Shown here: in pieces, positions 60,684 through 64,000 of the stretch | Numbering within the stretch: the stretch's first letter is position 1 | Layout: every line of letters begins with the position of its first letter | Notes under the pieces: model-generated | What the model saw: the letters and a program-made list of their open reading frames with translations, nothing else | The model's database searches: none | What the model was told of the DNA's origin: nothing | Origin: Pseudomonas matsuisoli | GTDB taxonomy: Bacteria; Pseudomonadota; Gammaproteobacteria; Pseudomonadales; Pseudomonadaceae | DNA length: 64,000 nt | Direction: 5' to 3' | NCBI RefSeq assembly: GCF_014647635.1 | Contig: NZ_BMPO01000010.1 | Span: forward strand, 62,001-126,000 | Position numbers and translations under genes: made by a program

Positions 60684-63176
60684 TCAATACACGTCCCGAC
60701 GATAACGCCCCTGCTCTACCAGGTCGTCGACTATCGCATCGCCGAGCACCGCTCGCAGGACACTATCTACCCCACCCGCCATGCCATTCAGACTGCCGCA
60801 TACGTAAATCGACGCACCTTCGGCGACCCAGGCACGCAATTCGTCCGCAGCGTCACGTAGTCGGTCCTGCACGTACACGCGCTCAGCCTGATCCCGAGAA
60901 AATGCCAGGTCGAGGCGCGCGAGCCCACCATCGCTTAGCCAGCCACGCACTTCGTCTTCGCAATAGAAGTCATGCGCCGCGTTTCGCTCACCAAACAGCA
61001 ACCAGTTCCGCGAATGTCCGGCGGCAATGCGTGCTTTGAGCAAACTGCGTAGACCCGCGAGGCCCGTGCCGTTGCCGATCAGGATTATCGGCCGATCCCC
61101 TTCGGGAACATGGAAGCTACTGTTGCTGCGCACCCGCGCGACAAGCGCCGCATCCGGCTGTAAATGCACGGTAAGCCAACCCGAACCCAACCCGAGGCCA
61201 CCGTCAGGGAAGCGCTCCTGGCGCACGATCAGCTCCAACGCACCGTCCGCCATGATGGAAGCAATGGAGTAGTCCCGCGTTCCCAAGGGGGCGAGCGCAT
61301 CCAGCAAAGCCTGGGCATGCAGCCCTACGAGGTGCTCGAAAGACTGTGGCAGTTCCCTGCTCGCCAGTGCCTGGAACAGCGGCTGCTCCTGGCCATCCAC
61401 GACCACTGCGGCGTCTGCGTCGAGACCATATGCCGACAGCCAACCACGCACGTGCTCGTCACCGTGCCGAGGCTGGATCTGCAAGACATCGCCCGCATTC
61501 CAGATTTCCGGGCCTTCGAGTCGAATTAGGTAGGTCGGGCCGCCCTGACTTTCAGGGTTAAGGTGAACCCGTTCGCGCAACGTCCAAAGCGAATACGCCT
61601 GCTCAAAACGAGGCACTGCAGCAGTACCGGTCAGCTGACTCAACTGTGCTTGCCAGTCAGCGATGGCTCGTGCATCGCCATTGTCGACCTCGACCGGTTC
61701 GAACAGATGGCTTGCGCCTTCGCGGGTCAACCAACGGTTCACCTTTCGAGCGAATTCGCAGAACTGCTCGTATTGCCGATCGCCCAACCCGAGCACGGAA
61801 AACTGGAGCTTATCGAGCCCTAAAGCCTGTCCCAGCAGACGTCGTTCGAACGAGCGTGCACTGTCAGGCGCCTCGCCGTCGCCAAACGTACTGATGACGA
61901 AGAGTGCTTTATCCGCCTTTCGCAGCGCGTGTTCATCCAGCTGTGCCAGCGGCCTTACCTGAACCGGAAAACCCGCCGCCTGGAGCTGGCCCGCCGTCAT
62001 CCAGGCTAACTGCTCCGCAAGGCCACTCTGGCTGGCAAAACCAATCAACCAACCCTCCTTCGCCTCCTTACCTGCCAACTCGCGGTTCTCGCGAATGCCC
62101 TTTTTCTTGCGCCGGCGGTCCAGATACAGGAGCCATCCCGTGACGAAGAAGATCGGCATGGAAAGGCTGGCGAGCATCATCAACACCCGTCCGATCACGC
62201 CGAAGTACTCACCGGTGTGCAGCGCGTAGACGCTGGCCAGCATCTGCTCGCCGAAGGCTTTATCGGCATAGCGTTCGTGGCGAACCATCTCCCCTGTTTT
62301 GGCATCCAGATCGACACGATCGAAGGCCCGCGCATGCGCCGCATCTTTCAATCGATAGCTGATCGTCAGCGGCTGACCCGCTGGCGAAGGCCGAATGCTC
62401 CAGGCCGCCAGTTCAGGCCCGGCAATTTCCTGCAAACGTCGCCAGACCATGGCGTAATCCGGTGCCTCCGTCATGCCTGCTCCACGGGGTAGGCGCTGTT
62501 CCGCTGCTTCGCCACTCAACAGGCGCGTCGCGCCTTGGCGATACCAGTCATAGGACCAGAACAGTCCGGTCAGGCCGGCCAGGAGATAGAACACGAGGCA
62601 CCAGGTGCCGGCGATGGCATGTAGGTCCCAGTTGAACGCGCGGCCCTTCTTCGACCAGTCGAAGGTGAGCCAGGTACGCCAGCTCAAAGCCCGGCGTGGC
62701 CAGCGCAAGTAAAGGCCCGACAAGCAGAAAAAGATCAACATCAGGGTGCAGGCCCCGGTGATCTGCCGACCGGTCTGGCCCATTGCAAGAAAGCGGTGCA
62801 GTTGCAGCACGAAGCTGAAAAAGCCCTCGCCCGCCGGCTCGCCAAGCAGCTGGCCGGTATATGGGTCGAAGTAACGCATCGGTCCGCGACGTTCGCCCGG
62901 CGGAGGCTGGAAGAATACGCGCGAGGCGCCACCTTCATGGTTGACGATCAACGAGCTGACCGTTTTGCCGAAATCATGCTCCAGCCTTCCGACGAGTACT
63001 GGCGCAGGCAGCACGCCTTCCGGCTTGGCCTCGACTTGCAATACCTGCGGGTTGATGAGTTCGAGGATTTCTTCCTGAAAGGTGTAGAGCGCGCCGGTAA
63101 TGCCCATCAGCGACAGCACAAGGCCTGCGGTGATGCCGAACAACCAGTGCAGTTGGAACATGACCTTTTTGAACAC
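60684..63176 (-). CDS. PepSY membrane / flavodoxin / FNR fusion reductase (PA4513-like)
   Basis: This 830-residue protein has a PepSY-type membrane part (about 1-370; four to five helices, FQLHWLFGITAGLVLSLMGI at the start, LHRFLAMGQTGRQITGACTL). Next comes a flavodoxin domain (about 375-520; GFASQSGLAEQLAW, VISTFGDGEAPDSARSF), then an FNR-like FAD/NADPH module (about 530-830; RDYSIAS, GNGTGLAGLRSLL, and a C-terminal Tyr). Such fusions carry cytosolic electrons across the inner membrane. The Pseudomonas homologue is iron-regulated and lies near the TonB receptor gene piuA, which is absent here. A role in ferric-siderophore reduction is inference. Confidence 0.85.
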   Translation of the reverse strand: MFKKVMFQLHWLFGITAGLVLSLMGITGALYTFQEEILELINPQVLQVEAKPEGVLPAPVLVGRLEHDFGKTVSSLIVNHEGGASRVFFQPPPGERRGPMRYFDPYTGQLLGEPAGEGFFSFVLQLHRFLAMGQTGRQITGACTLMLIFFCLSGLYLRWPRRALSWRTWLTFDWSKKGRAFNWDLHAIAGTWCLVFYLLAGLTGLFWSYDWYRQGATRLLSGEAAEQRLPRGAGMTEAPDYAMVWRRLQEIAGPELAAWSIRPSPAGQPLTISYRLKDAAHARAFDRVDLDAKTGEMVRHERYADKAFGEQMLASVYALHTGEYFGVIGRVLMMLASLSMPIFFVTGWLLYLDRRRKKKGIRENRELAGKEAKEGWLIGFASQSGLAEQLAWMTAGQLQAAGFPVQVRPLAQLDEHALRKADKALFVISTFGDGEAPDSARSFERRLLGQALGLDKLQFSVLGLGDRQYEQFCEFARKVNRWLTREGASHLFEPVEVDNGDARAIADWQAQLSQLTGTAAVPRFEQAYSLWTLRERVHLNPESQGGPTYLIRLEGPEIWNAGDVLQIQPRHGDEHVRGWLSAYGLDADAAVVVDGQEQPLFQALASRELPQSFEHLVGLHAQALLDALAPLGTRDYSIASIMADGALELIVRQERFPDGGLGLGSGWLTVHLQPDAALVARVRSNSSFHVPEGDRPIILIGNGTGLAGLRSLLKARIAAGHSRNWLLFGERNAAHDFYCEDEVRGWLSDGGLARLDLAFSRDQAERVYVQDRLRDAADELRAWVAEGASIYVCGSLNGMAGGVDSVLRAVLGDAIVDDLVEQGRYRRDVY

Positions 63177-63246
63177 GGCGCAGCACCTCGCCCAATCGGC
63201 TCGCCGATGGGTCCATGTGTTATTGGATTTCCAAGGCGCCGGATTC

Positions 63247-63266
63247 TAGTTGAGAACGAGTCGCAC
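63247..63266 (-). promoter_or_regulatory. Degenerate Fur-box candidate before the PepSY reductase
   Basis: TGAGAACGAG at 63251-63260 resembles the TGAGAATGA half found in Pseudomonas Fur boxes, but the other half (TCGCACC) is poor. It lies about 75 bp upstream of the start, where an iron-repressed promoter would be expected. Confidence 0.35.
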
Positions 63267-63322
63267 CTATAGTCCAAAATGCGTGCTTTTACCGATTATT
63301 TACGAATGGTGCCCTGCTTTTT

Positions 63323-63424
63323 GTAGGAGCCAGCCGGGCTGCGATCAGCTTGCTGGCGATCGCGCTCCGTCAAACGACACCGCATCGCCGGTTAGATCTG
63401 GATCGCCAGCAAGCTGGCTCCTAC
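63323..63424. repeat. REP doublet (class C) between the reductase gene and speC
   Basis: GATCGCCAGCAAGCTGGCTC... at 63401-63424 is the inverse of a REP reading GTAGGAGCCAGCTTGCTGGC... on the other strand. The left copy (63323-63361) has the same ends but carries about 15 extra bases (CGGGCTGCGATCAGC) in the middle. With the promoter side of the reductase gene, this fills the 313 bp gap. Confidence 0.75.
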
Positions 63425-63449
63425 AGGGGGTCTTTCGTCCGCCATCACG

Positions 63450-63475
63450 AAAAAAGGCCCGCAAGCGGGCCTTTT
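63450..63475 (-). terminator. Intrinsic terminator of speC
   Basis: On the minus strand AAAAGGCCCGC-TT-GCGGGCC is followed by TTTTTT. The perfect GC stem lies 15 bp after the speC stop. Confidence 0.88.
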
Positions 63476-63489
63476 CCAGAGTCAACGCG

Positions 63490-64000
63490 TCAGACGTAGA
63501 ACGACTTCAGCGGTGGGAAACCGTTGAATTCAACCGCGCTGTAGCTCGTGGTGTAGGCGCCGGTCGAGAACCAGTACAGGCGATCGCCACTAGAGAGGTT
63601 CAGGGGCAGGCCGTACTTATAGTGTTCGTACATGATGTCAGCGCTGTCGCAGGTCGGGCCGGCGATGACAACCTCTTCCATCTCGCCCTTCTTCTCTGTC
63701 CAAATCGGGAACTTGATGGACTCGTCCATGGTTTCGATCAGGCCACTGAATTTACCCACGTCGGTGTAGACCCAACGCTCGACCGCTGTGCGGGACTTGC
63801 GCGCCACCAGTACGACTTCACTGACCAGGATGCCAGCATTGGCAATCAGCGAACGGCCCGGTTCGAGGATGATTTCCGGCATTTCATCGCCGAAGTCTTC
63901 CTGCAGGAAGCGAGTGATTTCCTCAGCGTAGGTTTTCAGATCGTTCGTACGCTGGATGTAGTTGGCAGGAAAACCGCCGCCCATGTTGATCATCTTCAGC
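63490..64000 (-). CDS. speC: Ornithine decarboxylase SpeC (fold type III), C-terminal part
   Basis: The last 170 codons of a gene that runs off the right edge. It is a fold-III (alanine-racemase-like) PLP decarboxylase. INMGGGFPANYI is the glycine-rich phosphate loop, IILEPGRSLIAN binds the PLP phosphate, GPTCDSADIMYE carries the catalytic Cys and Asp from the partner subunit, and GAYTTSYS closes the site. It makes putrescine from ornithine. The P. aeruginosa equivalent is speC, in the same chromosomal order. The PLP lysine is outside the window. Confidence 0.9.
   Translation of the reverse strand, partial: LKMINMGGGFPANYIQRTNDLKTYAEEITRFLQEDFGDEMPEIILEPGRSLIANAGILVSEVVLVARKSRTAVERWVYTDVGKFSGLIETMDESIKFPIWTEKKGEMEEVVIAGPTCDSADIMYEHYKYGLPLNLSSGDRLYWFSTGAYTTSYSAVEFNGFPPLKSFYV

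Overview
This window is core chromosome of a gammaproteobacterium in the family Pseudomonadaceae (Pseudomonas in the broad sense). The evidence is gene content and order. From memory, the loci follow the P. aeruginosa PAO1 stretch from about PA4422 (rsmI) to PA4519 (speC) almost in sequence, with several intervals missing. Pseudomonas-type signatures include the fused cysNC, algW, the short hisG, the rpoN-hpf-ptsN-rapZ-ptsO cluster, fagA-orfX-sodA, roxSR, psdR/mdpA and REP-type palindromes at operon ends. I cannot fix the species. I see no rRNA, tRNA, CRISPR array, insertion sequence or prophage.

Layout. 1-3.6 kb: start of rsmI (minus), then lpoA-yraN-gmhA-dolP (plus; cell-wall synthesis activation and envelope integrity). 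3.7-7.6 kb: sulfate activation (cysD-cysNC) and a Nif3-type protein (minus). 7.7-9 kb: periplasmic protease algW. 9-17 kb (minus): mlaFEDCB-ibaG-murA-hisG-hisD-hisC, joining phospholipid transport, the first peptidoglycan step and histidine synthesis. 17.3-24.6 kb (plus): kdsD-kdsC-lptC-lptA-lptB (KDO synthesis and LPS export), then rpoN-hpf-ptsN-rapZ-ptsO (sigma-54 and nitrogen PTS). 24.6-27.1 kb (minus): a ZIP transporter, then fagA-orfX-sodA behind a promoter overlapped by a Fur-box-like palindrome; fumC, usually inside this operon, is absent. 27.2-40.4 kb (mostly minus): pmbA, darP (plus), then mreBCD-maf-rng-yhdP-nitrilase-tldD. 40.8-44 kb: gatCAB. 44-50.3 kb: a short RlpA-like lipoprotein with an unusual CaCA exchanger, DUF4174 and AEC proteins, roxSR and a SIMPL protein. 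50.6-60.4 kb: a dipeptide uptake island of two DppA paralogues, dipeptidase mdpA, regulator psdR and dppBCDF. 60.7-63.2 kb: an 830-residue PepSY/flavodoxin/FNR reductase. 63.5 kb to the end: the 3' part of ornithine decarboxylase speC.

The most informative non-coding signal is in the dipeptide island. A perfect palindrome CTTAAATTTAAG plus a second CTTAAATT copy sits directly before mdpA. Two more CTTAA(A)TT copies bracket and overlap a good sigma-70 promoter upstream of the dppA that leads into dppBCDF. Offsets between copies are 17 and 34 bp. This is a strong candidate operator for PsdR. The other dppA (50.6 kb) lacks the motif and is flanked by hairpin repeats, so the two binding proteins are probably controlled differently. 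I found no wholly new system. The best leads are this operator set, the compact Fur-controlled fagA-orfX-sodA operon with two proteins of unknown function, a CaCA exchanger with altered ion-site residues in both alpha repeats, and overlapping palindromes between mreB and gatC.
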